Assembly (NCBI GenBank): GCA_903881265.1
Contig: CAIRSV010000080.1
Span: 1 to 23,240, forward strand
Direction of reading: 5' to 3'
DNA: 23,240 bases
Origin: an uncultured Bacteroidota bacterium
GTDB taxonomy: Bacteria; Bacteroidota; Bacteroidia; Chitinophagales; Chitinophagaceae
Shown here: in pieces, positions 22,572 through 23,240 of the stretch
Layout: each line of letters starts with the position of its first letter
Position numbering within the stretch: position 1 is the first letter of the stretch
Notes under the pieces: generated by a model
Databases searched by the model: none
Told to the model about the DNA's origin: nothing
The model's input: the letters and a program-made list of their open reading frames with translations, nothing else
Translations under genes and position numbers: made by a program

Positions 22572-23240
22572 TTATACTATCCCCAACTCATTACTCAACT
22601 GCATCATACGGTCGATTGGTTTCTTGGCCGCTAGACGAAGTTCTTCATCCATCAATAATTCAGGTAATTCGTATTTCATACACAGATATAATTTCTCGAG
22701 AGTATTGAGTTTCATATGTGGACAATCATTACAAGCGCAACTATTCGTTGGTGGGGCAGGGATAAATGTTTTATCGGGTGAATTCTTAATCATCTGATGC
22801 AGAATACCGGTTTCAGTGCCTACAATAAATGAGCCATCAGTAGAATGCTTGGTATAATCCAAAAGTTGTGTCGTACTTCCAATAAAATCAGCAATCGCCA
22901 ACACCGCTTCTTCACACTCTGGGTGCGCCACAAACTTAGCTTCAGGATGTCGTTCTTTTAACTTAGTAATTTTTTCTAGACTAAAAATTTCATGTACCAT
23001 ACAAGCCCCGTTCCATAATACCATGGTTCTCCCCGTTTGCTTGTTGATAAAACCACCGAGGTTCTTATCAGGTGCGAAGATAATTTTCTGTTCCTTTGGT
23101 AAACTGTCGACAATCTTCTGTGCATTGCTGCTCGTACATATAATATCGCTTAAGGCTTTAATACCTGCACTGCAATTGATATACGAAATCACCAGATGAT
23201 CGGGGTGCTGCTCTTTGAAACGTTTGAATAAAAAAGGTGG
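22572..23240 (-). CDS. nadA: Quinolinate synthase, C-terminal part (5' end outside window)
   Basis: The frame is open from the right edge to TAA at 22572-22574 and encodes 222 residues, about two thirds of NadA. Diagnostic stretches are YINCSAGIKALSDIICTSSNA, IIFAPDKNLGGFINKQTG, VLWNGACMVHE with one iron-sulfur ligand Cys, VGTETGILHQM, and CACNDCPHMKLNTLEKLY with the last ligand region. NadA condenses iminoaspartate with dihydroxyacetone phosphate to quinolinate in NAD synthesis and carries a [4Fe-4S] cluster. The frame continues upstream to the edge (HPDHLV and before), so the GTG at 23190-23192 is not the true start. It converges on the LtaS-like gene with 17 bases between and no terminator. 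Confidence 0.93.
   Translation of the reverse strand, partial: PPFLFKRFKEQHPDHLVISYINCSAGIKALSDIICTSSNAQKIVDSLPKEQKIIFAPDKNLGGFINKQTGRTMVLWNGACMVHEIFSLEKITKLKERHPEAKFVAHPECEEAVLAIADFIGSTTQLLDYTKHSTDGSFIVGTETGILHQMIKNSPDKTFIPAPPTNSCACNDCPHMKLNTLEKLYLCMKYELPELLMDEELRLAAKKPIDRMMQLSNELGIV

Noticed and set aside
23190..23192. GTG as the start of a 206-residue protein
   Set aside because: The frame stays open to the window edge and the residues before it continue the NadA sequence, so this is an internal valine codon.

Overview
This looks like a chromosomal housekeeping segment of a Bacteroidota bacterium, perhaps Chitinophagales or Saprospirales; I cannot place it more finely without a search. 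The evidence is a DUF5606 protein, a TIGR01475-type UbiA prenyltransferase, a VanZ protein, and repeated -7 elements of the Bacteroidota form TAnnTTTG with little sign of Shine-Dalgarno sites. There is no rRNA, tRNA, CRISPR array, insertion sequence or phage gene. Both window edges cut genes: gmk on the left and nadA on the right.

Layout. 1-2.3 kb (+): the end of gmk, a CNNM/CorC-type membrane protein and a MurU-like sugar nucleotidyltransferase. 2.3-8.2 kb (-): an L,D-transpeptidase, a SpoU rRNA/tRNA methyltransferase, L-serine dehydratase, peptide deformylase, RuvX, a UbiA-family prenyltransferase and a secreted protein of unknown function with an EF-Tu domain-2-like module. 8.3-14.1 kb (+): two small conserved unknowns, gcvH with a VanZ gene, a 385-base AT-rich gap leading to a small HTH regulator, then mnmG and a DEAD-box helicase, closed by a strong bidirectional terminator. 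14.1-19.4 kb (-): polA, dnaX and a YkgJ-type Cys-cluster protein. 19.5-22.6 kb (+): a GNAT-fold protein and an LtaS-like membrane sulfatase-fold enzyme, four bases apart. 22.6 kb to the end (-): nadA.

The most notable feature is dnaX. The zero frame ends at a TGA just past an A10 run, after the three clamp-loader domains. A 211-residue tail lies open in the -1 frame and opens only about 25 bases before the end of the run. Frameshifting or transcript slippage would therefore make a 592-residue tau-like protein, with the zero frame making a 382-residue gamma-like protein. This is the reverse of E. coli, where the shifted product is the short one.

A second theme is promoter position. Several -7 elements (polA, mnmG, def, dnaX, the GNAT gene) lie only 4-8 bases upstream of the start codon, which predicts leaderless or nearly leaderless transcripts. 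The polA and dnaX promoters share the form TTGG-N19-(-7 box), and the polA spacer is filled by a perfect palindrome. All functions are read from motifs by eye; no database search was run.
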